This document shows positions 47,334 through 57,130 of a stretch of 64,000 nucleotides of DNA, in pieces (position 1 is the stretch's first letter; every line of letters begins with the position of its first letter). The DNA is from Pseudomonas berkeleyensis (GTDB lineage: Bacteria > Pseudomonadota > Gammaproteobacteria > Pseudomonadales > Pseudomonadaceae), in NCBI RefSeq assembly GCF_014109765.1, contig NZ_CP059139.1:4919001-4983000 (forward strand), read 5' to 3'. Below the pieces are notes generated by a model. That model saw only the letters and a program-made list of their open reading frames with translations. It made no database searches and was not told the origin of the DNA. The position numbers were made by a program, and so were the translations under genes.

Positions 47334-48758
47334 TTATGTACCTGGCAACGTCAGCCGCACTTCCACACCACCCTCGACATTCCCGATCTGAAATTCACCA
47401 CCATGCAGATCAACCACCTCCTGCACAAAGTTGAGCCCCAACCCGGTGCTCTTGCGCCCGCCATGGGGTCGGGCCAGGGAATAGAAGCGTTCGGTCAGAC
47501 GGGCCAGCGCATAGTCGGGAATGGCTTCGCCCTGGTTGAACAGGCGCAGCAGCACCTGCTCGCCCTGGCGCTCGGCGGTGATACGGATCAAGCCGCCAGT
47601 AGGCGTGAAATCCAGTGCGTTATCCAGCAGATTGGCCAGCGCCTGGCGTAGCAGAAAGCGCTCGCCCAGAACCTTCAGCCCTGCCGGTAGAGCCTGCTCG
47701 ATCTGCAGAGCACCCGCCGTGATCCGTGCCTGTTGCGCCTCCAGCAGTTCCTCGACCAAGGGTGCCAAGGGCACGGCGATGCGCTCTTCCAGGCCCTGGC
47801 GTTGCTCCACCTGGGCCAGGTGCAGCAACCGCTCGATCAGGTTCTGCAGACGCGCGCTTTCCTGCTGGATATTGCCCACGAAGCGCTGGCGCTGCTCGGC
47901 CGGCATATCGCCTTCGAGCAGTTCGGCGGCACCGCGAATGGCCGCCAGCGGGCTCTTCAGTTCGTGGGTCAGGGTGTGTACGTAGCGCTCCACATAGGCC
48001 TTGCCTTCCAGCTCGGTGCGCATGCGTTCCACCGCCTTGGCCAACTGGCCCAGCTCACCGCCGCGCACGTTCGGTGCCTCGGCACGTTGTCCCTCACTGA
48101 CCGCCTGGGCATAGCGAGTCAGCTTGCCCAGCGCCGCACTCAGCCACCAGGACAGCAGCGCACCGATCAGCAGGCCAAGACCGATCAGCCCCGCGCCGAG
48201 CCAACCCAGGCGCGTCTGCGAACGCTCGATATAGGGCTGCAGAGTGCGATTGGGCTTGGCCACCGACACCACGCCGATGATCTGCTCGCCATCCTTGATC
48301 GGCGCAGCGACATACATCACCGAAGAATCGGAGTCGTTCGGGTCTTCACGGGTCGAACGGGCGCCGTACTGGCCACGCAGGGTCAGCAGCACATCGTTCC
48401 AGCGCGAGTAGTCCTGGCCGACCGCCAGCCCGGTGGAGTCGAGCAGGACGATGCCCTGGGCGTCGGTGACGTAGATGCGGTGGTTGACCTCGGCCTTGGT
48501 CAGCCCCCAGATACTGGCCTGCGGCTGACGCCGGCCATAAGCCTCCAGCGCCTCGTGCAGGCGGCCCTGGCCAAGCGTGCCGGCCTTGACCTCGTCGCGC
48601 AGAATCTCGGCCAGCAGGTTGGCGGTATCGACCAGGGTTTCCTCGGTGCTCTGGCGTACGCCGGGACGAATCTCGTCCATCACCGTGCTCAGCACGAACC
48701 AGCCGGCCAGGCCGACGAAGAGGAAGTAGACGAGGAAGATGCGCACGCCAAGCGGCAT
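47334..48758 (-). CDS. creC: Sensor histidine kinase CreC
   Basis: 474 residues, inner membrane. Two membrane helices (about 6-26 and 183-206) flank a periplasmic sensor domain; a HAMP linker follows (about 207-255), then HisKA with His265 in LTHELKSPLAAIRG, and HATPase with NLLDNALDFTP and STGLGLNFV. Phosphorylates CreB. Begins 3 bp after creB. creD, normally next, is displaced to 37911. Confidence 0.94.
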   Translation of the reverse strand: MPLGVRIFLVYFLFVGLAGWFVLSTVMDEIRPGVRQSTEETLVDTANLLAEILRDEVKAGTLGQGRLHEALEAYGRRQPQASIWGLTKAEVNHRIYVTDAQGIVLLDSTGLAVGQDYSRWNDVLLTLRGQYGARSTREDPNDSDSSVMYVAAPIKDGEQIIGVVSVAKPNRTLQPYIERSQTRLGWLGAGLIGLGLLIGALLSWWLSAALGKLTRYAQAVSEGQRAEAPNVRGGELGQLAKAVERMRTELEGKAYVERYVHTLTHELKSPLAAIRGAAELLEGDMPAEQRQRFVGNIQQESARLQNLIERLLHLAQVEQRQGLEERIAVPLAPLVEELLEAQQARITAGALQIEQALPAGLKVLGERFLLRQALANLLDNALDFTPTGGLIRITAERQGEQVLLRLFNQGEAIPDYALARLTERFYSLARPHGGRKSTGLGLNFVQEVVDLHGGEFQIGNVEGGVEVRLTLPGT

Positions 48759-48761
48759 GAC

Positions 48762-49442
48762 TCAGATCTCCGGCTCGTAGCTGTAGCCGAGACCACGATG
48801 GGTCTGGATCGGCTCTTCGGCAGGGGCGATGACGCGCAGCTTGGCGCGCAGGCTCTTGATATGGCTGTCGATATTGCGCTCGTAGCCGGCCTCGCTGGCC
48901 ACACCGAGGGCATCGAGCAACTGCTCACGGGAATAGACCCGGCGCGGCTGGCCGAGCAGCGTGCGCAGCAGGCGAAATTCGTGACGGGTCAGGCTCAGTG
49001 CCTGACCGTGGTAGTGAATGCGAAAGGCCGCATCGTCGATCTGGAAGACGCTCGGCGCGCTGGCGGCCGGCGTTTCACGTGGTGCGACGCGCTTGAGGAT
49101 GGCCTTGACCCGAGCGGCCACCTCACGCGGGCTGAAAGGTTTGACCACGTAGTCGTCGGCCCCGATTTCCAGGCCCACCACGCGGTCGATCTCCTCGCTG
49201 CGCGCGGTAAGGAAGATCACCGGCACCTCGGAAAAACGGCGCAGGCGCTTGCAGACTTCGAAGCCGCTGATATCGGGCAGGCCAACGTCGAGGATGGCCA
49301 GGTCGAAAGCGCCGTTCTCCAATAGCGTCAGCGCCTCGCCGCCGAGGCTCGTCCACTGCGTGACGAAGCCTTCGGCCTGCAGGGCATAGACCAGCGTATC
49401 GGCAATCGCGGCTTCGTCTTCGACTATCAGTATCTGCGGCAT
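48762..49442 (-). CDS. creB: Response regulator CreB
   Basis: 226 residues, OmpR/PhoB family. The receiver domain has phospho-acceptor Asp52 (LAILDVGLPD) and the conserved Lys in YVVKPFSPREV; the winged-helix DNA-binding domain carries LTRHEFRLLRTLLGQPRRVYSREQLLD (about 150-176). Expected to activate genes with tandem TTCAC tags. First gene of the creBC unit; a perfect inverted repeat lies 75 bp upstream. Confidence 0.95.
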   Translation of the reverse strand: MPQILIVEDEAAIADTLVYALQAEGFVTQWTSLGGEALTLLENGAFDLAILDVGLPDISGFEVCKRLRRFSEVPVIFLTARSEEIDRVVGLEIGADDYVVKPFSPREVAARVKAILKRVAPRETPAASAPSVFQIDDAAFRIHYHGQALSLTRHEFRLLRTLLGQPRRVYSREQLLDALGVASEAGYERNIDSHIKSLRAKLRVIAPAEEPIQTHRGLGYSYEPEI

Positions 49443-49516
49443 CGGGCGTCCTGCACCTGGAATTCGACTGCGGGAGACTGCCGAGCACGGGGGCCAGCGT
49501 CAAGCGAGGGATAGCC

Positions 49517-49569
49517 GTAGGGCGGGTGAAACCCGCCAGTGAGGTATTGGCGGGTTTCACCCGCCCTAC
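49517..49569. repeat. Perfect 21-bp inverted repeat
   Basis: GTAGGGCGGGTGAAACCCGC(C) at 49517-49537 is exactly inverted at 49549-49569 with an 11-nt spacer. It is a very strong hairpin in either strand and lies in the creB leader or promoter region. Confidence 0.85.
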
Positions 49570-49637
49570 GGGACACTGACGTCAAACCGGCCTAAGCGTG
49601 CCTGCACGCAGTAGTCGCCCGCAGTTACACCGCGATT

Positions 49638-49732
49638 TCGCGGATAAATCCGCTCCTACAGTGGCTGGCCTCGTAGCCCGGATGCAATCCGGGGAATAGG
49701 TGGCGCGATTTCCCGGATTGCATCCGGACTAC
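49638..49732. repeat. Two further dispersed repeats between creB and the CBS gene
   Basis: 49638-49659 is the inverse of the element at 45494-45515 (core GCGGATAAATCCGCTCCTAC). 49673-49732 is a 60-bp element with 21-bp arms, GTAGCCCGGATGCAATCCGG(G) and an inverted copy with one mismatch; the same arm recurs exactly at 62652-62672. The 306-bp gap 49443-49748 is almost wholly repeats. Confidence 0.8.
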
Positions 49733-49748
49733 TCACTGAGAACAGGCC

Positions 49749-50189
49749 TTACGGAATCTCGCCGCGGATGTACTGCTCCAGCTGGCGAATCAGGTCGGCC
49801 TGTTCGGCGATGGTTTCCTTGACCAGGTCACCAATGGACAGCAGGCCGATCAGTTCGCCCTCGGCCAGCACCGGCAGGTGGCGCAGGCGACGTTCGGTCA
49901 TCAGTTCCAGGCAGCTCTGCAGGGTGTCACGCGGGCCGACGCTGATGACCTCGCGGGTCATGATTTCGCTGACCTTGGCACTGAGCATCGAGCGCTCGGC
50001 CAGGGCGACCTTACGCACGTAGTCGCGCTCGCTGACGATCCCCGCCAGGCGACCGCCGGACAACACCACCAGAGCCCCCACGCCCTTCTCGGCCATGACC
50101 TGCAACCCCACCAGCAGGGAATCATCGATGTCGACGCTGTAGACATAGGCGTTTGGCTTGTTACGGAGAATCTCGGCGACGGTCTTCAT
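49749..50189 (-). CDS. CBS-domain protein
   Basis: 146 residues consisting of one CBS pair (Bateman module): DDSLLVGLQVMAEKGVGALVVLSGGRLAGIVSERDYVRKV (about 22-61) and VGPRDTLQSCLELMTERRLRHLPVLAEGELIGLLSIGDLVKETI (about 84-127). Such modules bind adenine nucleotides. Monocistronic, with an unknown partner. Confidence 0.9.
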   Translation of the reverse strand: MKTVAEILRNKPNAYVYSVDIDDSLLVGLQVMAEKGVGALVVLSGGRLAGIVSERDYVRKVALAERSMLSAKVSEIMTREVISVGPRDTLQSCLELMTERRLRHLPVLAEGELIGLLSIGDLVKETIAEQADLIRQLEQYIRGEIP

Positions 50190-50358
50190 ACTGGGGTTCC
50201 TGCTTGTTCTTTTAAGGTGAGGCCTTCGACAAACAACGGACGAACGCAGGACAGAGCTATAGCAGAGTTACGCCGAACGGTCAGCCTTGGAGCGACGCCA
50301 AGGCAACCGATTTGGCCAACCCGGCCTCAACCCAGCGTGGTCACTGGCCAGCAACCTT

Positions 50359-52389
50359 TCAGTCCAGCCTGAAGCGCCGGGTATTCTGCGCCAGCCCCTC
50401 ACTGCCCCGACGCAACTGCTCGGCAGCGCTGCTCACCGCCTGGGCACCGTCGAGCAATTGTCCGGCAGCCTGATCCACCTGCTGGATATTGCCACTGACC
50501 TCATCGGCCGTGGCTGCCTGCTGCTCGGCGGCAGTAGCGATCTGCGCCAGGCGATCGGTGACGCGTTGCACCGAGTCGACGATGGCCTGCAGGTCATCAC
50601 TCATGGCCAGCACGCTACCGATATCGCCATCAGCCTGCTTGCAGGCACTCTCCATCAAGGTCACCGACTGGCCAACCACGCGCTGCAGATCGTCCACGGT
50701 CTGGGCGATTTCCTGAGTGGAATCCTGGGTGCGCTTGGACAGCGAGCGCACCTCGTCGGCAACCACGGCAAAACCACGCCCGGCCTCGCCGGCACGCGCC
50801 GCTTCGATGGCGGCATTGAGCGCCAGCAGGTTGGTCTGCTCGGCGATGCCCTTGATCACTTCGACCACTCGGTTGATCTGCTGGGTTTGTTCGCGCAACT
50901 GCTGCAACGCTTCGGCACTGTCGCTCAGGCGACTGCTGAGCTGGCGCATGCTGGCACTGGTGCGCTCGCTACGCTGGTTGCTGCCCAGCGCCACCTCGCG
51001 AGTCTGCTGCGCTTCGACGGCAGCCTGCTCGCAGCTCTGCGCCACGCTTTGCGCGGTGGCCGCCATCTGCGTGGCCGCGGTAGCGATCTGGCTCATCTGC
51101 GCCTGTTGCTGCTCGACCGCATCCAGCGCATCGCGCGCCTGGCCACCGAGCAGTTTTACCGTGCCATCGAGCTGCTGGCTTTCCTGATTGACGCCCTGCA
51201 GCGACTGGCGCATCTGCTCGACCGCGGTATTCAGTGCCTGGGCGATGGCGGCCAGATCATCGCGGCCGCTGACTTCCATGCGCACACGCAGGTCACCGTC
51301 AAGTAGCCCTCGCGCAGCTTCGATGATGTTGCTGGTGCTGATGCGGATCGAGGCATTCAGGCACATCAGCAGGTACATCGCCAGCAGGGCCAGCACGACG
51401 AAGGCACCGATCACCTCGGTCATCGATTGCAACGCCTGCTGCCGGTAGTGCCCGAGGCTGGCGGAGAACTGCTGATAGAGCGCCTGTTGCAGCGCCTGCA
51501 ACTGCGTCTCCAGGGTCTCGACCCGCTGCACGAACTGCTCGGGGGTCAGCGCCATGGGGCTGGCTTCGAACATGTCGCGATCGATCTGCTGGAGAAATTC
51601 GTCGAAAGCCTTGAGCGAGGCCTCGAACGGCGCACTCAGCTGGCGCATGGCCTGCGGTGCCTCGCGCGACAGGGTGGTCTGCGCCTTGACCAGTTGCGCC
51701 CGCTGCTCATCGAGGCTGCGACGCAGGTCGCGGATCAGCACCCGACTTTGCAGGGTGAAATGCTGCGAGACAACCGCACCATGGCCCTGGGCGGCGAACG
51801 TGCCGAGCTGCTCGAGCAGACGCGGCATGATGTAGGTGATCTGCTCCATCATCAGGTAGGTATCGAGGCGCGGATCGAGAATCAGCGCGCTGTCGGTCGC
51901 CACCTGCTCACGCAGTGCGATCAGATAGAGCAGTGCTTTCTGGTAACGCTCCAGCGCATCGGGCAGTGCCACCTTGGCCAGGCCGGCCGCGCGCAGACTG
52001 TCACGCTCACCTTGCAGCGCCTGGAAATGCTGGCGCGCCTCGTCACTGACCAGCTTGCTCTGCAGCGGTTCGGCGGCCTTCTGCAAGGCTTCGTCGAGCT
52101 GCGCTTCGCGCTGCTGCAGCAGCCCCTCTGCAGCTTTCTCGGTGCCCTTCCAGCGCGCCAGCAGGGTGCGCTGGGCAATCAGCTCCTGCTGCACCTGGGC
52201 CATCCGCTCGAGCGCCTGGGCGCCCTCGACCTCCTGGTCGACGGACTGCAGCCGCGCCAGGTAATCGTTGCTGATCACCCACAAGGCATAGCCAAGCGGC
52301 AATGCGAACAGCAGAAACACCAGCTGGAATTTGTGGGCAAAACCGAAACGCTGGAGCAGCCGTACACCCGGCTTGAGTACTCCTGTCAT
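50359..52389 (-). CDS. Methyl-accepting chemotaxis protein
   Basis: 676 residues. One membrane helix at about 20-42, a long helical periplasmic domain (about 45-330) rich in Gln/Leu/Ala, a second helix (about 337-357), a HAMP domain (about 358-410), and the signalling domain with the invariant hairpin [32 protein letters not shown] (about 533-564). It lacks a C-terminal NWETF-type CheR tether. The ligand is unknown. GAGG precedes ATG 52389; AAAAATTGC/GCAATTTTT (52430-52452) is a 9-bp hairpin in its leader. Confidence 0.93.
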   Translation of the reverse strand: MTGVLKPGVRLLQRFGFAHKFQLVFLLFALPLGYALWVISNDYLARLQSVDQEVEGAQALERMAQVQQELIAQRTLLARWKGTEKAAEGLLQQREAQLDEALQKAAEPLQSKLVSDEARQHFQALQGERDSLRAAGLAKVALPDALERYQKALLYLIALREQVATDSALILDPRLDTYLMMEQITYIMPRLLEQLGTFAAQGHGAVVSQHFTLQSRVLIRDLRRSLDEQRAQLVKAQTTLSREAPQAMRQLSAPFEASLKAFDEFLQQIDRDMFEASPMALTPEQFVQRVETLETQLQALQQALYQQFSASLGHYRQQALQSMTEVIGAFVVLALLAMYLLMCLNASIRISTSNIIEAARGLLDGDLRVRMEVSGRDDLAAIAQALNTAVEQMRQSLQGVNQESQQLDGTVKLLGGQARDALDAVEQQQAQMSQIATAATQMAATAQSVAQSCEQAAVEAQQTREVALGSNQRSERTSASMRQLSSRLSDSAEALQQLREQTQQINRVVEVIKGIAEQTNLLALNAAIEAARAGEAGRGFAVVADEVRSLSKRTQDSTQEIAQTVDDLQRVVGQSVTLMESACKQADGDIGSVLAMSDDLQAIVDSVQRVTDRLAQIATAAEQQAATADEVSGNIQQVDQAAGQLLDGAQAVSSAAEQLRRGSEGLAQNTRRFRLD

Positions 52390-52626
52390 GGCGACACCTC
52401 AGCGACCTGTTGGGCCTACTGGCCTGGCAAAAAATTGCCTGGAGCAATTTTTGACGTCGCTCCGCGACGGCCCGTAGGGTTGCCGCCAGGGATGGCAGGC
52501 AACAAAGAATTGCTAAAAGCAAAAAGCAGGCCCGTCGCCCCCAGAGTCAGGGAAGTCGCTACGGGACACTCTCGTCGAGTGTAATGGCCAATGAGTATCA
52601 GCCTTTTCCGAAATGCGACAATTAAC

Positions 52627-53139
52627 TCAGCATTGGGGACGGTCGCGGGTGTAGCGCTCGGCGGGGTTCACCGCCGCACCAAGATCGCGCATGGCGCTGG
52701 CGCCAATCAGCAGGGGATAGCTGAACGTACTGCGGTCGGTCAGGTTGACCTCGATCGTGCGCTCCTCATCACCCAGGCAGATCGGCATCTCGATCACCGG
52801 ACGCTGTGAATAGGCCACTTCCTGCGGGGCCGAGTCACCCGCCTCTTCGGCGCGTTTCTTGATTTCGGCGATGCGCACCAGCGGGTGTTCGTAAAGCGTG
52901 TCTTCGGCACCCTCGACAGCCAGGCGGAAGCGCACCCAATCCTCGCCATCGCGTTTGAACGGTTCGATGTCCTTGGCCGACAACGAAGCGGTCATGGCGC
53001 CAGTATCCATCTTGGCCTTGAGGGTCTGCCCCAGGGCGGGGAGTTTGATCAATTCGTAGCGGCCATACAGGTCGGGCTGCTCATCGGCCAACGTCGGCAT
53101 ACTGATAGCGGCGGCCAGTAGAAGCAGGGCGTATTTCAC
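52627..53139 (-). CDS. Retropepsin-like aspartic protease, periplasmic
   Basis: 170 residues from GTG 53139 with GAGGA upstream; this start gives a clean signal peptide (KYALLLLAAAISMPTLADEQ, cleavage near residue 18), whereas the longer frame adds non-conserved residues. The family (PF05618, RimK-associated RimB type) has a single pepsin-like half: KAKMDTGAMTASLSA carries the catalytic DTG (45-47), and YPLLIGASAM the conserved second element. The substrate is unknown. Confidence 0.85.
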   Translation of the reverse strand: MKYALLLLAAAISMPTLADEQPDLYGRYELIKLPALGQTLKAKMDTGAMTASLSAKDIEPFKRDGEDWVRFRLAVEGAEDTLYEHPLVRIAEIKKRAEEAGDSAPQEVAYSQRPVIEMPICLGDEERTIEVNLTDRSTFSYPLLIGASAMRDLGAAVNPAERYTRDRPQC

Positions 53140-53227
53140 GGAAGAATCCTCATGCTCAGGTTGACCGCACTTCCGACTGTGGCGAGCGCGGCATGTTCCC
53201 GAAAAAGGATTACAGGGTGCTGCGTGG

Positions 53228-54466
53228 CTAACGCCCCTGCCCCTCCAGGGAAAGCCCGCTCCACAACTCATCGAGCCGCTCGAACCCCCACTCCTCTGCC
53301 GGCTCGCGGCCGACGATGCGATCCTCGATACCTGGCTTGCTCAGGTCGACCACCGCCTGCGGTAACGGCATGCGTGACTTGGCCGAGAAGAACACCTTGA
53401 CCCTCGGTGCCAGCAACGCCTTGGGATTCTGCTCCAGCACCACCGCCAGGCGACCACTTTGCAGGCGCACCAGCGCCCCGACCGGATAGATGCCGACGGT
53501 CTTGACGAAGGCCTGGAACACCAGCTCGTCGAAATGGCCTTTCCATTCGGCCATCTTGCGGATCGACTCGGCCGGATCCCAGCCCTGCTTGTACGGGCGA
53601 TTGGAAGTGATGGCGTCGTACACGTCGCAGACCGCGCCCATCTTCGCCAGCAGGCTGATCTGGTCACCCTGCAGGTGATGCGGATAACCACTGCCATCGA
53701 CTTTCTCGTGATGGTGCAGGCAGACGTCCAGCACCAGCGCACTGACCTGCTTGCTGGCGATGAGAATGCTGCCGCCCTCTTCCGGGTGGCGGCGCACCGT
53801 GGCGAACTCGGTATCGGTGAGTTTGCCTGGCTTGTCCAGCAGCGCTTGCGGCACCGCCATCTTGCCGATGTCATGCAGCAGCCCGGCCAATCCGGCCTCG
53901 CGCACTGCCGCCTCGGGCAGGCCGAGCTGACGCGCCAGAGCGATCATCAAGGCGCAGACTGCCACCGAGTGCATGTAGGTGTATTCGTTGGCGTGCTTGA
54001 GCCGTGCCAGGCTGATCAGCGCATTGGGATGGCGCATTACCGAATCGGAAATCTCCTCGACCAGCGACTCGGCCTGTTCGAACTGCAGCGCCTGGCCCAT
54101 GCGCGCATCGCTGAACATGGCCATTACCGCCTGCTTGGAGCGGGCACAGAGCTTCACAGCCTGCTGCAGTTCCTGCTCCAGCGATAATGTCTTGACCTTG
54201 GGTGGCTCGATGGCAGCCAACAGTCGCGCCTGCGCCTCGCACTCAACCTCGGCCTCGCTGGCAGCCTGCACACCGGCGGCGACATCGCTGCCCTTGCTGA
54301 CGTCGATCCACAATTCACTGATTGCACTGTCGCGAATACGAGCGAGATCTTTTTCGGAGTTGAGGAGAAATTTGGACTTCCAGAAAGGATGATCCATCCA
54401 GGATCCGCAAAACTCCTGAATGAACATTCCGACGCGTAGATCAGCGACGGCGATCCGCTTGAGCAT
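53228..54466 (-). CDS. HD-GYP c-di-GMP phosphodiesterase
   Basis: 412 residues. An N-terminal DUF3391-like region (1-125) precedes an HD-GYP domain: LLHDIGKMAVP (197-207) with the HD metal pair, CLHHHEKVDGSGYP (249-262) with the GYP motif, and DVYDAITSNRPYK. All catalytic residues are present, so hydrolysis of cyclic di-GMP to pGpG or GMP is expected. It is cytosolic, with no membrane helices. 88 bp before the protease gene, same strand. Confidence 0.92.
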   Translation of the reverse strand: MLKRIAVADLRVGMFIQEFCGSWMDHPFWKSKFLLNSEKDLARIRDSAISELWIDVSKGSDVAAGVQAASEAEVECEAQARLLAAIEPPKVKTLSLEQELQQAVKLCARSKQAVMAMFSDARMGQALQFEQAESLVEEISDSVMRHPNALISLARLKHANEYTYMHSVAVCALMIALARQLGLPEAAVREAGLAGLLHDIGKMAVPQALLDKPGKLTDTEFATVRRHPEEGGSILIASKQVSALVLDVCLHHHEKVDGSGYPHHLQGDQISLLAKMGAVCDVYDAITSNRPYKQGWDPAESIRKMAEWKGHFDELVFQAFVKTVGIYPVGALVRLQSGRLAVVLEQNPKALLAPRVKVFFSAKSRMPLPQAVVDLSKPGIEDRIVGREPAEEWGFERLDELWSGLSLEGQGR

Positions 54467-54626
54467 GATGTATACCGGCAGGTGAGAGCGCCTTCCCTGG
54501 ACAGGTGTCCGTGGCGACGATCATTGGCATATAGACCTTAACCTGGCAATAGGCCAGCCCCTGGTGTTTTGAGCAAAGCGCCGCGCTTGCATAAGATGAC
54601 GCTTCACCGCCCGCCATGGAGTCGAC

Positions 54627-55520
54627 ATGCGCCCTCTGCTGACCGGCCTTGCCAACATCGTTCTACTGCTCGCCAATACCCTGATCCTGATCGGGCCGCT
54701 GCTGCTGATCGCCCTCGGCAAGTTCATCCTGCCCGGGCAAGGCGCACGCGATGCCTGCTCACGCGGCGTGATGTGGGTGGCCGAGTTCTGGGCCGAGAAC
54801 TGCAAGCGCATCTTCGCCCTGCTCACGCCAACGCGCTGGGACATCCGTGGTAACGCCGAACTGCGCAGCGACAGCTCCTACCTGGTGATCAGCAATCACC
54901 AGTCATGGGTCGACATTCCGGCCCTGGTGCAGGCGTTCAATCGCAAGACGCCCTACTTCAAGTTCTTCCTCAAGCAGGAACTGATCTGGGTGCCCTTTCT
55001 CGGCCTGGCGTTCTGGGCGCTGGATTACCCCTTCATGAAGCGCTACTCCAAAGCCTTCCTGAAAAAGAACCCGCATATGCAAGGCAAGGATCTGGAAATC
55101 ACCAAGGCCGCCTGCGAGAAATTCAAGCGCTTGCCGGTAACCGTGGTCAACTTCCTCGAAGGCACTCGCTTCACGCCCGCCAAGCAGGCTCAGCAGCAAT
55201 CCCCCTACCGCTACCTGCTCAAGCCCAAAGCCGGCGGTGTGGCTTTCGTTCTGGCCGCCCTGGGCGAGCAGATCGACGCGGTACTGGACGTCACCCTGGT
55301 TTACCCCGACAAGCATGTGCCGGGCTTCTGGGCGTTGCTCAGCGGCCAGGTGCCCAAGGTGATCATCGATATCCAGACACGCGAACTCGACCCGACGTTG
55401 TGGCAGGGCGATTACCAGAACGACCCGGCGTTCCGCCAGCAGATGCAGGACTGGGTCAGCCAGTTGTGGCGGGACAAGGATGCGCGTATCGAACAGCTGC
55501 GCGGACAGACTGAGCGGTAA
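54627..55520 (+). CDS. PlsC-type 1-acyl-glycerol-3-phosphate acyltransferase (YihG-like)
   Basis: 297 residues, inner membrane. An N-terminal hydrophobic segment (about 5-35) precedes the HX4D catalytic motif NHQSWVD (90-96) and the lysophosphatidate-binding FLEGTRF (about 173-179); the spacing and the KNPHMQGKDLE segment fit the YihG branch rather than the short PlsC. Probably acylates lysophosphatidic acid. Divergent from the HD-GYP gene. Confidence 0.9.
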   Translation: MRPLLTGLANIVLLLANTLILIGPLLLIALGKFILPGQGARDACSRGVMWVAEFWAENCKRIFALLTPTRWDIRGNAELRSDSSYLVISNHQSWVDIPALVQAFNRKTPYFKFFLKQELIWVPFLGLAFWALDYPFMKRYSKAFLKKNPHMQGKDLEITKAACEKFKRLPVTVVNFLEGTRFTPAKQAQQQSPYRYLLKPKAGGVAFVLAALGEQIDAVLDVTLVYPDKHVPGFWALLSGQVPKVIIDIQTRELDPTLWQGDYQNDPAFRQQMQDWVSQLWRDKDARIEQLRGQTER

Positions 55521-55562
55521 CGGGCAAGCGCGATCAGCCTTTCTGGCAATGGCAGTTGCAAT

Positions 55563-55694
55563 GGTGGGATGAAGCGGAGCGCCGCCAGCCCACCAATTGA
55601 GCAGACTGCAGATCCACAGCGCGACTGGCCATTTCTGCCTTTGGCCGGCCATTGCCACCTGTGATCGTGAGGCGGTGCGCACAGCGCACCCTAC
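55563..55694. repeat. Two dispersed repeats upstream of aatJ
   Basis: 55563-55594 (GGTGGGATGAAGCGGAGC...GCCCACC) is nearly identical to 21327-21363; 55673-55694 (CGGTGCGC...GCGCACC then CTAC) belongs to the 31616/59282 family. Between 55695 and 55816 the sequence turns AT-rich toward the aat promoter; no gene is visible in the 402-bp gap. Confidence 0.7.
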
Positions 55695-55789
55695 GAGCGG
55701 GCATCTCGTTCGGGTTTCCGAACGCCACACCGGGCGGCATTCGCTAGGCCGAACAAACTCTCTTCTCAAATTAAAATTAAATCCTTATA

Positions 55790-55834
55790 AATCAATTACT
55801 TAAATCAAAAATAAAGGCTGGCACACAACCTGCT
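55790..55834 (+). promoter_or_regulatory. Sigma54 promoter and IHF site of aatJ
   Basis: TGGCACACAACCTGCT (55819-55834) has the -24 GG and -12 GC in exact phase with TGGCAC-N5-TTGC[A/T]. AATCAATTACTTA (55790-55802) matches the IHF consensus WATCAANNNNTTR fully, in an A/T-rich bend-prone tract. AauR, a sigma54 activator, is encoded downstream, so control by AauR is inferred. Confidence 0.85.
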
Positions 55835-55922
55835 CTTACCTCGACAGGAATGCGAAAGACTTCCGAAGACGCAAAGCGCCAGCGAGCGCCCGCAGAAAAC
55901 AACAACATCGAGGATTCGACAG

Positions 55923-56831
55923 ATGCGTACTCTCCACCGTGTACTGGGCGCCGCCATTGCCGCCGCCATCATCTCCACCCCGACCATGGCCGAAGAACTG
56001 ACCGGCACCCTGAAGAAGATCAAGGACTCCGGCACCATCACCCTGGGCCACCGCGACTCCTCCATCCCCTTCTCCTACTACGGCGACAACTCCCGTCAGC
56101 CGATCGGTTATTCCCACGACCTGCAACTGAAAGTGGTCGAAGCGCTGAAGCAGGAACTGGGCATGCCCGACCTCAAGGTGCGCTACAACCTGGTCACCTC
56201 GCAGACCCGTATTCCGCTGGTGCAGAACGGCACCGTCGATCTGGAGTGCGGCTCCACCACCAACAACATCGAGCGCCAGCAGCAGGTCGATTTCTCCGTT
56301 GGCATCTTCGAGGTGGGCACCCGCCTGCTGGCCAAGAAGACCAGCGGCATCAACGATTTCGAAGACCTGAAGGGCAAGAACGTGGTGACCACCGCTGGCA
56401 CCACTTCCGAGCGCCTGATCAAGTCGATGAACGCCGAGAAGAAGATGGGCATGAACGTGATTTCCGCCAAGGATCACGGCGAGTCCTTCCTGATGCTCGA
56501 ATCCAACCGCGCCGTCGCCTTCATGATGGACGACGCCCTGCTCGCCGGCGAAATGGCCAAGGCCAAGAAGCCGGACGACTGGGCCGTGGTCGGCACGCCG
56601 CAGTCCTTCGAGATCTACGGCTGCATGGTGCGCAAGGGTGACGCCGGCTTCAAGAAAGTGGTCGACAAGGCCATCAGCGACACCTTCGCTTCCGGCGAGA
56701 TCAACGACATCTACACCAAGTGGTTCCAGCAGCCCGTCCCACCGAAGGGCCTGAACCTGAATTTCCCCATGAGCGACGAGCTGAAGAAGCTGATCGCCAA
56801 CCCGACCGACAAATCCGCAGAACAGATTTGA
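55923..56831 (+). CDS. aatJ: Glutamate/aspartate ABC transporter binding protein
   Basis: 302 residues, periplasmic, SBP family 3. Signal peptide MRTLHRVLGAAIAAAIISTP, cleaved near TMA-EE (about 23). The ligand-pocket signatures GTITLGHRDSSIPFSYYG (about 37-54) and NGTVDLECGSTTNNIERQQQVDFS (about 102-125) match the acidic amino-acid class (GltI/AatJ). A leader of about 77 nt runs from the sigma54 promoter. A stem-loop follows the stop, as is usual for highly expressed binding proteins. Confidence 0.95.
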   Translation: MRTLHRVLGAAIAAAIISTPTMAEELTGTLKKIKDSGTITLGHRDSSIPFSYYGDNSRQPIGYSHDLQLKVVEALKQELGMPDLKVRYNLVTSQTRIPLVQNGTVDLECGSTTNNIERQQQVDFSVGIFEVGTRLLAKKTSGINDFEDLKGKNVVTTAGTTSERLIKSMNAEKKMGMNVISAKDHGESFLMLESNRAVAFMMDDALLAGEMAKAKKPDDWAVVGTPQSFEIYGCMVRKGDAGFKKVVDKAISDTFASGEINDIYTKWFQQPVPPKGLNLNFPMSDELKKLIANPTDKSAEQI

Positions 56832-56838
56832 CGGTGAT

Positions 56839-56869
56839 GCGCCGCCACGCTCACAAGGCGTGACGGCGC
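56839..56869 (+). promoter_or_regulatory. Stem-loop after aatJ
   Basis: GCGCCGCCACGC, loop TCACAAG, GCGTGACGGCGC: a 12-bp stem with one mismatch, 7 nt after the aatJ stop and without a T tract. It probably protects the aatJ message and lowers aatQMP output. The remainder of the 299-bp gap to aatQ shows no gene. Confidence 0.65.
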
Positions 56870-57130
56870 GGGGACTCCGGGGAAGTCAGCGGCTTCCCCA
56901 ACCTAATTCCTGACGAAGCCGAGACCGTCCGCCCAGGCGGATATGGGCAACCATTGCCCGCTCTCAGCCTTCGCCACCGTAAACGTATTCAAGATCTTGC
57001 GAACCAGAGCCTGCTTGACTCGCGTTGTTCACCCTCCGGGCCAGCCTACGGCTGTTATTCCCGTTGGTCGTAGCAACGCAGCAGGGCCGACGCGCAGCAG
57101 ATCCTTTCCTCAGCAGAGGGGAAGACCGTA

